The notes under the pieces were generated by a model. That model did not search any database. It saw only the letters and a program-made list of their open reading frames with translations, and was not told where the DNA came from. From Methanocellaceae archaeon UBA148 (GTDB taxonomy: Archaea > Halobacteriota > UBA148), in assembly GCA_002495885.1 (NCBI GenBank), contig DAHG01000049.1:1-13052 (forward strand): a DNA stretch of 13,052 nucleotides, given 5' to 3'. A program made the position numbers and the translations under genes. Below, one piece after another: positions 5,810 to 12,712 of the stretch. Numbering within the stretch: position 1 is the stretch's first letter; every line of letters begins with the position of its first letter.

Positions 5810-6967
5810 ATGTATGCCAATAGAATGAGTACCTTGCCATCTTATCTCTTTGCAAAACTTGACCAATTGAAATCTGAAAAAATAAAACAAGGTATAAAAG
5901 TCATCGATCTTGGGATTGGGGATCCAGATCAGCCGACGCCAGAACACATCATCCGGTCATTATGTGCTGCTGTTGAAGACCCTAGTACGCATAAGTATCC
6001 CTCTTATGAAGGCATGATTTCCTTCAGAGAAGCAGTGTCCCAGTGGTATGATAAGACCTTCGGCGTTAGGCTTGATCCAGGAGATCAGGTGCTCGCCCTT
6101 ATAGGCTCAAAAGAGGGACTTGCGCATACTCCCCTTGCATTCGTGAATCCCGGAGATGTCACACTCGTTCCTGATCCAGCTTATCCGGTCTATCGTATGG
6201 GGACTCTAATCGCGGGTGGCACACCGTATCCCATGCCATTGTTGGCTGAAAACGGCTTCCTGCCCGATCTGGATGTGATTCCCAGAAGCATAGTCAGGTC
6301 GGCAAAGATACTCTTCATAAATTACCCAAACAATCCCACTAGTGCTATCGCTGAAAAAAAATTCTTCAAAAAGGTGGTCGACTTCGCATCCGATAACGGG
6401 CTGATCGTTTGCCATGATAATGCTTATTCTGAAATGACCTATGACGGATATAAAGCGCCGTCTTTCCTGGAGACTAAAGGTGCGATGGAAGTCGGAATTG
6501 AGTTCCACTCTCTTTCTAAGACATACAACATGACCGGATGGAGGCTTGGCTTTGCTGTTGGCAACTCTGATGTCCTTGCCTGCTTAGGAAAAGTAAAGAC
6601 CCACATGGATTCAGGTGTGTTCAGGGCAGTACAAACGGCGGGTATAACCGCCCTGACAGGGCCTCAAGATTGCGTTACAAGAATGCGGGCAACCTACCAA
6701 GAGAGACGGGACCTCTTGCTTGCTGGCTTGCGGGAAATGGGCATATCTGTGGAACCGCCAAAAGCGACATTCTATGTCTGGGCACCTGTGCCTAGCGGAT
6801 TTACGTCTATGCAATTCTCAAATATGTTGTTGGACAAAGCCGGAGTTGTAGTGACACCCGGCATTGGCTTCGGTGAACACGGTGAAGGATATATACGTCT
6901 TTCGCTAACTACATCTATAGAAAAAATCAAAGAGGCAATAGACCGAATGAGAAATTTGGAGATATGA
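5810..6967 (+). CDS. dapL: LL-diaminopimelate aminotransferase
   Basis: A 385-residue class I/II PLP aminotransferase. DapL converts tetrahydrodipicolinate and glutamate directly to LL-diaminopimelate, bypassing the acyl-intermediate route. Visible motifs are VIDLGIGDPDQPTPEHI (31-47), INYPNNPTS (170-178), and CHDNAYSEMTYDG (201-213, with the cofactor-binding Asp and Tyr). The PLP lysine is Lys237 in SLSKTYNMTGWRLGF, and a C-terminal arginine is in YIRLSL. The family as a whole includes aspartate aminotransferase and other archaeal transaminases. The assignment to DapL rests on the N-terminal pattern (M..ANR..LPSYLFAKL) and on the downstream lysA and dapF. The start ATG has AGGAG 7 nt upstream and matches the family's start; the in-frame ATG five codons later is less likely. 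It is the first gene of the operon; hisG follows within a few nucleotides. Confidence 0.88.
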   Translation: MYANRMSTLPSYLFAKLDQLKSEKIKQGIKVIDLGIGDPDQPTPEHIIRSLCAAVEDPSTHKYPSYEGMISFREAVSQWYDKTFGVRLDPGDQVLALIGSKEGLAHTPLAFVNPGDVTLVPDPAYPVYRMGTLIAGGTPYPMPLLAENGFLPDLDVIPRSIVRSAKILFINYPNNPTSAIAEKKFFKKVVDFASDNGLIVCHDNAYSEMTYDGYKAPSFLETKGAMEVGIEFHSLSKTYNMTGWRLGFAVGNSDVLACLGKVKTHMDSGVFRAVQTAGITALTGPQDCVTRMRATYQERRDLLLAGLREMGISVEPPKATFYVWAPVPSGFTSMQFSNMLLDKAGVVVTPGIGFGEHGEGYIRLSLTTSIEKIKEAIDRMRNLEI

Positions 6968-6973
6968 TTGATT

Positions 6974-7846
6974 ATGCTTAATATTGCGCTTCCCAAGGGG
7001 AGTTTGGAGGAACAGACACTGTCGCTTTTTAAGGCGGCAGACCTTGATGTCAAAGCCACATATAGGGGGTATAATCCACACATAGATGACCCCCGAATCG
7101 ATAAGGTAAAAATATTGAGACCTCAGGAAATTCCGAAATACGTTGAGGAAGGCTACTTTGATCTCGGCATCTCAGGTTATGACTGGGTTCTTGAATCGGG
7201 TGCGGATTTGATCGAGATTGCGGATTTGCCCTATAGCAAACAGGGCGCAGGAGTTGTTAGAATCGTGGTCGCTGTATCCATCGATTCTGAGATCAACGAT
7301 GTGAGGTGGATAAGACCAAACAGTAGGGTATCCACAGAATTTCCAAACCTAACCAAGGAGTATTTTCAGAAATTAGGCATTCCTGTCAGGATATTTTATT
7401 CCTATGGCGCGACAGAGGCAAAAGTACCCGAGCTTATGGACGTCATCGTCGACTTGACTGAGACAGGTGAGACGCTGAGGAGAAATGGGCTGAAGATCAT
7501 CGGAACGATCCTTGAATCCTCCACCAGACTCATAGCGAACAAGAAGTCTTGGAATAATCCAGAGAAAAAAAAGGCAATGGAAGAGATTAAAATCCTGCTT
7601 CTGGGAGTCATAGCAGCCCGTGACAAGGTACTCCTAAGCATGAATGTGCCAAAAGAAAAGCTAGATGCTGTTGTAGGGTTGTTACCGGCCATGAAAAATC
7701 CGACCATCTCCCAATTGTATGGTTCGACATACTATGCGGTGGAAACGGTGGTGGATAAAAAGGATGTCAACACCCTCCTCCCTCAACTGAAAGACGAAGG
7801 TGCAGAGGACATTCTTGAGATGAACATCACAAAGATCGTGGAATGA
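6974..7846 (+). CDS. hisG: ATP phosphoribosyltransferase, long form (HisG-L)
   Basis: Catalyses the first step of histidine synthesis, joining ATP and PRPP to give N1-(5-phosphoribosyl)-ATP. The product is about 290 residues: a two-lobed periplasmic-binding-protein-like catalytic part plus a C-terminal ACT-like domain of about 80 residues, which in long-form enzymes mediates histidine feedback inhibition and removes the need for HisZ. Motifs are the N-terminal NIALPKGSLEE, the GISGYDWV stretch (67-73), and the PRPP loop DVIVDLTETGETLRRNGL (156-173). Start choice: ATG 6974 matches the family start, but TTG 6968 lies 6 nt after a GGAG motif (6958-6961) and is better placed for ribosome binding. 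It is flanked by dapL (stop 6967) and lysA (4-nt ATGA overlap), so it is translationally coupled inside a lysine operon. No other his gene is in the window. Confidence 0.94.
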   Translation: MLNIALPKGSLEEQTLSLFKAADLDVKATYRGYNPHIDDPRIDKVKILRPQEIPKYVEEGYFDLGISGYDWVLESGADLIEIADLPYSKQGAGVVRIVVAVSIDSEINDVRWIRPNSRVSTEFPNLTKEYFQKLGIPVRIFYSYGATEAKVPELMDVIVDLTETGETLRRNGLKIIGTILESSTRLIANKKSWNNPEKKKAMEEIKILLLGVIAARDKVLLSMNVPKEKLDAVVGLLPAMKNPTISQLYGSTYYAVETVVDKKDVNTLLPQLKDEGAEDILEMNITKIVE

Positions 7847-9120
7847 TGTCGACTAGAGGTCATCTGGAAGTTAAGAATTCGCATCTGGTCCTAGGTGGCG
7901 TCGATACTGTTACCTTGGCAGAGCAGTTCGGCACTCCTCTGTATGTAACCAATGAGGCAAGAATCAGGGCTAATTATCAGCGGTTCAAAGAAGCCTTCCC
8001 AAATTCAGACATATATTATGCTGCCAAGTCAAACTATAATCTGACAGTTCTCAAGATACTTGCAGAGGAAGGGGCTGGAGCGGATGTGTTCTCGGGCGGG
8101 GAGTTACACTGCGCTCTCAAGGCAGGAATTCCTTCTGATAAGATATTGTTCAACGGAAATTCCAAGACCGATGCTGAACTGGAAATGGCTGTTAAGAACA
8201 ACATAAGAGTTTCAGTTGATTCCTTGGACGAGTTAAGAGCTCTCTCAGAGATAGCACATGAGCACGGTCATCAGGCAGAAGTTGCCTTCCGAGTGAATCC
8301 AGATGTCTCGCCACACACTCATCCGAAGATTGCAACTGGATTGAGAGAGACTAAGTTTGGCATTCCTTCCAGTGATGTCATTGCAGTCTATAAAGAAGCG
8401 CAGTCAATGGAGGACATCAAGATAGTTGGCATTCATTGTCATATTGGCTCGCAGATAATTGATGTGTCGCCCTTTGCAGAGGCGACAAAAAAGATGATCG
8501 ACCTGGTCGAAGAGTTGACCGGGCTCGGCATCCGGTTGGAGTTCATCGATCTTGGCGGTGGACTTGGAATTCCATATGAGGATAAAATTGTTCCATCGCC
8601 AAAGGATCTTGCTAACGCGATCCTACCGGTATTTGATGAGGGGCTGAACGCTTTGGAAATCCATCCAAAGTTGATCCTAGAACCTGGTAGATATATCACG
8701 GCAGACACAACTATTCTCCTTGCTAAGGTGAACACGGTGAAGCATGCATATAGGAACTTCGTTGGTGTGGATGCAGGGTTTAATCTTCTCATTCGTCCGG
8801 CCATGTATGACGCCTATCACAGGATTATTGTTGCAAATAAAGCAGGTGAAAAGTCATCCGCCGTATACACGATCGTTGGCCCCATTTGTGAATCTGGTGA
8901 TGTCCTTGCAAGGGACCGATTTCTTCCAAACATCGAAAAGGATGATTTGATTGCGATTCTGGACGTGGGCGCATATGGCTTCTCGATGAGTTCGCAATAT
9001 AACGGAAGACCTAAATGTGCTGAGCTGCTGGTGCTTGATGGTAAAATTGATGTGATAAGGATGGGGGAGTCATATGACGATTTGCTTGCGAACCAAGTTT
9101 TTCCATCGAGGTTTAGATAG
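7843..9120 (+). CDS. lysA: Diaminopimelate decarboxylase
   Basis: A 425-residue fold-type III PLP enzyme that decarboxylates meso-diaminopimelate to L-lysine, the last step of the DAP pathway. The PLP Schiff-base lysine is Lys62 in YYAAKSNYN. Other sites are GIHCHIGSQ (197-205), the phosphate-binding LGGGLGIPY (237-245), EPGRYI (280-285), and the catalytic cysteine in GPICESGD (Cys349). AYGFSMSSQYNGRP lies near the C-terminus. The length is normal. Two ATGs in tandem (7843 and 7846) could start it; the first overlaps the hisG stop by 4 nt. dapF starts directly after the stop codon, so dapL, hisG, lysA and dapF form a single transcription unit. Confidence 0.96.
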   Translation: MMSTRGHLEVKNSHLVLGGVDTVTLAEQFGTPLYVTNEARIRANYQRFKEAFPNSDIYYAAKSNYNLTVLKILAEEGAGADVFSGGELHCALKAGIPSDKILFNGNSKTDAELEMAVKNNIRVSVDSLDELRALSEIAHEHGHQAEVAFRVNPDVSPHTHPKIATGLRETKFGIPSSDVIAVYKEAQSMEDIKIVGIHCHIGSQIIDVSPFAEATKKMIDLVEELTGLGIRLEFIDLGGGLGIPYEDKIVPSPKDLANAILPVFDEGLNALEIHPKLILEPGRYITADTTILLAKVNTVKHAYRNFVGVDAGFNLLIRPAMYDAYHRIIVANKAGEKSSAVYTIVGPICESGDVLARDRFLPNIEKDDLIAILDVGAYGFSMSSQYNGRPKCAELLVLDGKIDVIRMGESYDDLLANQVFPSRFR

Positions 9121-9897
9121 ATGATACTGTTTACCAAGCTACATGGAAACGGCAACGACTTCATTTTGATCGACGAATATGAAGGGGAAGTCGTTCCAGA
9201 GGTCGGGAAAAGTGCTTTTGCGAAGCGATTTTGTGATCGACGTTATGGGATAGGTGCAGACGGCGTCCTTTTTGTCTCTAGGTCGAGATGCGCCAACCTG
9301 AGAATGCGCATTTTCAACTCAGACGGAAGTGAGGCTGAGATGTGTGGAAACGGCCTCTTTTGCGTGATAAAGTATTCTGTAGAGGCAGGACACATCACCT
9401 TGGGTAGAATTAACATAGAAACGTTGGCCGGTGACATGGCGGCTGAGGTAAGAAAAGATCTTGGGGGGATTTGGGTAAAGGTGGATATGCCTGTATCAGA
9501 ACCCTTCTTGGAGTTGGAATTGGCAGGATTCAAAGTATTTGCTTTGGAGGTAGGAGTCCCTCATGCCGTCATATTTGTGGATGACTTGGATCTTCCGATA
9601 ATGGATATCGCACCCAAGATTAGGTTCGATCCAGTATTTCCAATGGGGGCAAACGTGGATTTTGTCTTGGTTGAAGACGGTCATCTGAGAATAAGGACAT
9701 ATGAGAGAGGTGTGGAAGCAGAAACGCTTAGCTGTGGTACTGGAACCGCTGCTTGCGCATTCATTGCAAACCGACTCGGAAAAGTAGGCGAGAAAGTGAA
9801 CGTCCAGACCACAGGTGGCCTGTTGCGGGTTTATATCAACGCTAACGTGTTTCTGGAAGGTACCGCAGAGATCGTTTATGAAGGGGTGATTCGTTGA
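9121..9897 (+). CDS. dapF: Diaminopimelate epimerase
   Basis: A 258-residue cofactor-independent racemase that converts LL-diaminopimelate (the DapL product) to the meso form used by LysA. Both catalytic cysteines are present, Cys75 in EMCGNGLFC and Cys205 in LSCGTGTAACAF, together with the N-terminal KLHGNGNDFILID and the YGIGADGVLFV motif. It is slightly shorter than the usual size of about 270. The ATG immediately follows the lysA stop. The stop codon TGA runs into three tandem GATCG units (9896-9910), and the next gene is convergent. Confidence 0.96.
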   Translation: MILFTKLHGNGNDFILIDEYEGEVVPEVGKSAFAKRFCDRRYGIGADGVLFVSRSRCANLRMRIFNSDGSEAEMCGNGLFCVIKYSVEAGHITLGRINIETLAGDMAAEVRKDLGGIWVKVDMPVSEPFLELELAGFKVFALEVGVPHAVIFVDDLDLPIMDIAPKIRFDPVFPMGANVDFVLVEDGHLRIRTYERGVEAETLSCGTGTAACAFIANRLGKVGEKVNVQTTGGLLRVYINANVFLEGTAEIVYEGVIR

Positions 9898-9910
9898 TCG
9901 GATCGGATCG
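9896..9910. repeat. GATCG x3 tandem repeat over the dapF stop codon
   Basis: Three exact GATCG units follow one another from within the dapF stop codon (TGA 9895-9897). They are short and could slip. They lie between the convergent ends of dapF and the small basic gene. Confidence 0.7.
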
Positions 9911-9911
9911 A

Positions 9912-10001
9912 TCATCTCTTCTTATATTTCATCTTTCTTCTTCTCTTTTTCAATTTATGTTTCCTGATCTTTTTTCTCTTCCTTTTCTTCGGAATGCCCA
10001 C
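9912..10001 (-). CDS. 29-residue Lys/Arg-rich protein, eL41- or COX24/mS38-like
   Basis: A very small gene starting at GTG (9999-10001) and ending at TGA (9912-9914). A strong Shine-Dalgarno (minus-strand GGGAGG, 10008-10013) is placed 6 nt before the start. The product begins MGIPKKRKRKKIRKHK and continues LKKRRRKMKYKKR; 20 of 29 residues are Lys or Arg and none is acidic. The coding strand is purine-rich, and random frames through such DNA give Glu and Gly too, so the absence of acidic residues supports this frame. Size, charge and the LKKRRRKMK stretch recall ribosomal protein eL41. The KKIRKHKLKKRRRK stretch recalls the AURKAIP1/COX24 domain (mitochondrial mS38, mycobacterial bS22). Both are ribosome-associated, so an RNA- or ribosome-binding role is inferred; I cannot choose between them. 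It lies 40 nt after the radB stop on the same strand and is probably co-transcribed. Confidence 0.65.
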   Translation of the reverse strand: MGIPKKRKRKKIRKHKLKKRRRKMKYKKR

Positions 10002-10007
10002 TGTGAT

Positions 10008-10013
10008 CCTCCC
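10008..10013 (-). promoter_or_regulatory. Shine-Dalgarno fixing the GTG start of the small basic gene
   Basis: Minus-strand GGGAGG followed by ATCACA and GTG. This is one of the clearest ribosome binding sites in the window, and it is what makes the GTG start credible. Confidence 0.65.
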
Positions 10014-10015
10014 TT

Positions 10016-10047
10016 GTCTTATATGTCATGCGTCTTATGTGTCATGC
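10016..10047. repeat. 16-bp tandem duplication across the radB stop
   Basis: gtcttatatgtcatgc (10016-10031) is followed directly by gtcttatgtgtcatgc (10032-10047), with one mismatch. The second unit contains the radB TGA stop (10042-10044); the first lies between radB and the small basic gene. Confidence 0.8.
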
Positions 10048-10731
10048 CTTTGATGCGTCTCTGACGCCATCTTGCGTCAACACGAACTCGCATGAGATCC
10101 CCTCTGGTCTTGATCGATGCTTTAGCAGTATTGCACGTCTTTTCCCCTCCTCTACTTTTTCTAGCTGAACGATGGTCTTGGAGAGGTGCTCGACCATGTT
10201 TCCCCCCACTGGATGGGATTTACCGCTATCTGCATCCATATATATTTGATTTGTTATTACGACGGCCACATCGTATTTTCTTGCGAGTTGGAGTAGACAA
10301 GCGATTTGGTTTGCCAGTTCTCGCTTTAGTTCAATGCCTCGCTCTTCATCAAGCTCAAACCTATAAAAAGATACCGCTGAATCGTTGATTATCATTCCTA
10401 CGTTATCAATCATTTTTTCAATGTCCTTGATGGCAGAATATTGCTGCTCAAAATTCAGTGGCTCATAGATGATGATATCCTTGGCAATCTTTTCCGCTTC
10501 ATCCCCAGCTATCTGGTCAAATCTTTCTGGAGAAAAACCTTCGCTATCGATGTAAACTACTTTTTTCCCTTTTTTCACAGTCTCAATTGCAAGCTGAAGA
10601 CAGATATTAGTCTTGCCACTACCGGGCTCTCCAAATAACTGGGTCACCGTTCCTACTTCGAAGCCACCACCTAATAAATCGTCAATTTTCTTGCACTCGC
10701 TTGGATATCTCTTAACCTTGATGATCTTCAC
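10042..10731 (-). CDS. radB: DNA repair and recombination protein RadB
   Basis: A 229-residue RecA/RadA-family ATPase paralogue found in euryarchaea, consisting of the ATPase core without the N-terminal DNA-binding domain of RadA. It assists homologous recombination, probably as a RadA mediator. Walker A is GEPGSGKT (34-41), Walker B is in VGMIIND (111-117), and the loop NQIYMDADSGKSHPVGG (161-177) matches the family. The IDDLLGGGFEVGTVTQLFGE start of the core is typical. The start is GTG at 10731. The G-run directly before it is too close to act as a Shine-Dalgarno, and a TATA-like box about 30 nt upstream suggests a leaderless or very short leader. The small basic gene follows 40 nt downstream on the same strand. 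Confidence 0.93.
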   Translation of the reverse strand: MKIIKVKRYPSECKKIDDLLGGGFEVGTVTQLFGEPGSGKTNICLQLAIETVKKGKKVVYIDSEGFSPERFDQIAGDEAEKIAKDIIIYEPLNFEQQYSAIKDIEKMIDNVGMIINDSAVSFYRFELDEERGIELKRELANQIACLLQLARKYDVAVVITNQIYMDADSGKSHPVGGNMVEHLSKTIVQLEKVEEGKRRAILLKHRSRPEGISCEFVLTQDGVRDASKA

Positions 10732-10757
10732 CCCTTTCGTTGTAATATATGGCAGCT

Positions 10758-10766
10758 AGGATATAC
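10758..10766 (-). promoter_or_regulatory. TATA-like box of radB
   Basis: Minus-strand CGTATATCC is centred about 31 nt before the radB GTG start, predicting a leader of only a few nucleotides. Confidence 0.4.
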
Positions 10767-11061
10767 GGCTTTCGAGTACAGGTTAAATTGTGATATGGAG
10801 TTATGATATTATCTATGGAGAAATACATGTCTAACTACCCTAATGTAACGATAAATGTATATCTAACTAACAACAAATAAATACAATTGCACTCTCTCCA
10901 GTGGTCAGAGGCAGTAATTGATGAGTGAGATGCTTTTACACTATCTTTTTCTGTTTGTGATGGTGATGCTCACAATGATTTTTAATCCCTCTTACCTTGG
11001 ACCTCTCTTCGTGCAATGCCAAATACTTGAATTACACTCTATGGTGTTCTTTGGCTATGTG

Positions 11062-11086
11062 GGATAGGATAGGATATGATATGATA
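11062..11086. repeat. Pentanucleotide tandem repeat, GGATA x3 then TGATA x2
   Basis: Five consecutive 5-bp units: three identical GGATA followed by two TGATA. A simple-sequence tract downstream of larC; the stop of the doubtful 48-codon frame falls inside it. Confidence 0.8.
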
Positions 11087-11146
11087 AATTGTTTCAAGTA
11101 TGAAATTTCTGCGGCTGTGATTCACAAATACGTCTCTTTTTTCAAT

Positions 11147-12337
11147 TCATGAAAGCCTGCTCCAGGCAACACATTCTGCTTTTCTGATTATTTCCTTCAC
11201 TGAAACGCCCAACTCTTCAGCCACTTTTTTACAATCCTCGAACTCAGCTGAAACGCTCAAGGTGTTCCCTTGCATGTCTGTCGATATCTTAACTCTCACT
11301 TCTCTTTTATCTTCACCGACATCAATCACTGTAGTGCTAATATGTCTCTCTGTGATCAGTCTTTTTACGGGCATAACTCTTGTGCTTGGGGAACCAGTCT
11401 CTTGGATGATTTTCCTTGCCAGTCTAGTAGTATCGGCTGGTTGGGCCATCACTTGTATTATGTGCCCAGGTCGCCCCATCTTCATGGTGGCGGGCATAAT
11501 GGAAACATCTCTCGCACCCGAACTCATCAAATCACTGATTAGCTTACCCAAGACCTCGCCAGTGACATCATCGACGTTCGTCTCCAACACATCTATACGA
11601 TCAGAACTTAACATCTCCCCTGTTTCTCCGATAACCGTTCGCAGTACGTTAGGAATTTCGAAGTCTCTTGATCCGGCGCCGTATCCGACTCTATCGACTT
11701 CAACCTTTGGGAAGAAAATGTTACACTCCTTGACGAAATGGGCCAATATGGCAGCACCGGTCTGGTTTGTCAGCTCCTGCGTGGCGAGTCCGCCTCGGTA
11801 TGTAATATTCCAAAGACACGAATTACGTAATATTTCGATCGTTGCAGGTGCAGGTATTGGTAATTCCCCAAAAGAAGTTTTGGCGGATCCCCTGCCCACG
11901 CATATGGGTGTGCTGTGTATTTTAAATTTATCAAAGCCGAGGTTATGGAAAGCAGCACATGCACCGATCACAACTGCAATTGCATCGACACTTCCCGCAT
12001 CCCGCAAGCTTAATCTGCCCTTCAGTTTCTCATTCACTTTTGATTGGGCATCAGCTATTCTTTCGCATATCGCGATACTATCTCCGATTACTGCATCTTC
12101 CAAACCGCTTTCTTTGATGCCCGTGTACCTCATTTTCTGATCGTCAGTGCTTGTCACGTTTACCCTAGTTGCACTAATGCCAAGCCCACTCACCTTGGAA
12201 ATTTTGACGTTGACATCCCCGATGGAGGTCATTGCCTTCTTTACCGTATTCTTGTTAGCTCCAAGATCCACCAAGCTCGCAACGATCATGTCGCCTGAGA
12301 CGCCTGAAGAGGGATTAAATATGACTGTTTTCATCAT
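11147..12337 (-). CDS. larC: LarC-like nickel-pincer-cofactor biosynthesis protein (DUF111 family)
   Basis: A 396-residue protein of the LarC/UPF0272 family. In Lactiplantibacillus LarC is a CTP-dependent cyclometallase that inserts nickel into the pyridinium dithiocarboxylate ligand of the nickel-pincer cofactor used by lactate racemase and relatives. The N-terminal part (about 1-235) has FNPSSGVSGDMIVASLVDLG, DAGSVDAIAVVIGA, VGRGSAKTSFGELPIPAPAT and QELTNQTGAAI; the C-terminal LarC2 part (about 245-396) has LETNVDDVTGEVLG and ATMKMGRPGHIIQV. Unlike the L. plantarum gene, which needs a frameshift to join LarC1 and LarC2, this is one continuous frame. The usual HEVGAVDSI-type and HG elements appear here as RDAGSVDAI and FG, so metal-binding residues may differ. 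No larB, larE or racemase gene is nearby. Two ATGs in tandem could start it (12337 or 12334). The TATA box lies about 30 nt upstream (12361-12373). Confidence 0.82.
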   Translation of the reverse strand: MMKTVIFNPSSGVSGDMIVASLVDLGANKNTVKKAMTSIGDVNVKISKVSGLGISATRVNVTSTDDQKMRYTGIKESGLEDAVIGDSIAICERIADAQSKVNEKLKGRLSLRDAGSVDAIAVVIGACAAFHNLGFDKFKIHSTPICVGRGSAKTSFGELPIPAPATIEILRNSCLWNITYRGGLATQELTNQTGAAILAHFVKECNIFFPKVEVDRVGYGAGSRDFEIPNVLRTVIGETGEMLSSDRIDVLETNVDDVTGEVLGKLISDLMSSGARDVSIMPATMKMGRPGHIIQVMAQPADTTRLARKIIQETGSPSTRVMPVKRLITERHISTTVIDVGEDKREVRVKISTDMQGNTLSVSAEFEDCKKVAEELGVSVKEIIRKAECVAWSRLS

Positions 12338-12360
12338 CCCTAGTTTTTATATCCTATCCA

Positions 12361-12373
12361 TTAAATATATCGG
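12361..12373 (-). promoter_or_regulatory. TATA box of larC (leftward)
   Basis: Minus-strand CCGATATATTTAA is centred about 30 nt before the larC ATG. The nearer ATATAAAAA (about 12344-12352) is too close to the start codon to serve as its TATA box. Confidence 0.45.
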
Positions 12374-12402
12374 AACCGTATTGTATCACCTAGAGACGAA
12401 GT

Positions 12403-12412
12403 CTTATATATG
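12403..12412 (+). promoter_or_regulatory. TATA box of the PRC-barrel gene (rightward)
   Basis: CTTATATATG is centred about 36 nt before ATG 12443. It includes the upstream in-frame ATG at 12410, which argues against that codon being the start. Together with the larC box it forms a compact divergent promoter region. Confidence 0.5.
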
Positions 12413-12442
12413 ATATCGATAGATAAGCGGAATGGGGGTCTG

Positions 12443-12712
12443 ATGGTGAGGAGTTTCGCAAAAAATTTATCTAACAAAAAAGTCATGGGCATCGATGGAT
12501 CGAATATTGGCACTATGCATAACGTGGTGGTCGATCTTCGTACAGGAGCTTTGATTGACCTCGTAATCAAACCAGATATGGCATTTGATACCGCGGGCTT
12601 CAGAACAGAAGATAACTTCCTGCTGGTTTCGTTTGAAGCAGTTCGTGCTATGAAGGATTACATAGTGGTTGACTTAAAGATGCGTGAAACTAAGGGCGAT
12701 GGAGATGAATAA
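12443..12712 (+). CDS. PRC-barrel domain protein
   Basis: An 89-residue protein made almost entirely of one PRC-barrel domain, a small beta-barrel found in photosynthetic reaction centre H subunits, RimM, and many stand-alone archaeal proteins of unknown role. The recognisable pattern is SNKKVMGIDGSNIGTMHNVVVDLRTG followed by LIDLVIKPD and a late hydrophobic strand (YIVVDLKM), with an acidic tail (KGDGDE). The frame is open from ATG 12410, but that codon lies in the TATA box. ATG 12443 is preceded by a G-rich Shine-Dalgarno-like GGGGG and matches where the conserved domain begins. The next gene overlaps its stop codon. Proposed roles for archaeal PRC-barrel proteins include RNA metabolism and cell division, but nothing here identifies the role of this one. 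Confidence 0.82.
   Translation: MVRSFAKNLSNKKVMGIDGSNIGTMHNVVVDLRTGALIDLVIKPDMAFDTAGFRTEDNFLLVSFEAVRAMKDYIVVDLKMRETKGDGDE

Larger units (their letters stand above)
10732..11146. other. Intergenic region between radB and larC
   Basis: About 415 nt. The radB promoter region lies at its left end: TATA-like minus-strand GTATATCC at about 10758-10765, with a second AT-rich element CATATATTAC nearer the gene. A plus-strand 48-codon frame (10921-11067) encodes a hydrophobic peptide beginning MSEMLLHYLFLFVMVML, but it has only a weak, distant AGAGG motif, and I do not call it as a gene. A pentanucleotide repeat lies at 11062-11086. Nothing else is recognisable. Confidence 0.5.

Noticed and set aside
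9243..9915. Minus-strand frames of 96 and 139 codons opposite dapF
   Set aside because: They are antisense to dapF, which has both catalytic cysteines and normal length; no start signals support them.
9915..9990. The pyrimidine-rich tract after dapF as a dedicated T-rich terminator
   Set aside because: The same bases encode the basic protein on the other strand, which explains the composition; it may still help termination, but no separate terminator can be claimed.
11262..12140. A 292-codon open frame on the plus strand
   Set aside because: It is antisense to larC, which has clear family motifs; the plus-strand product has no recognisable domain and no promoter or ribosome site.
12410..12442. 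An 11-residue N-terminal extension of the PRC-barrel protein
   Set aside because: The upstream ATG is within the TATA box; ATG 12443 has a G-rich ribosome site and matches the domain start.
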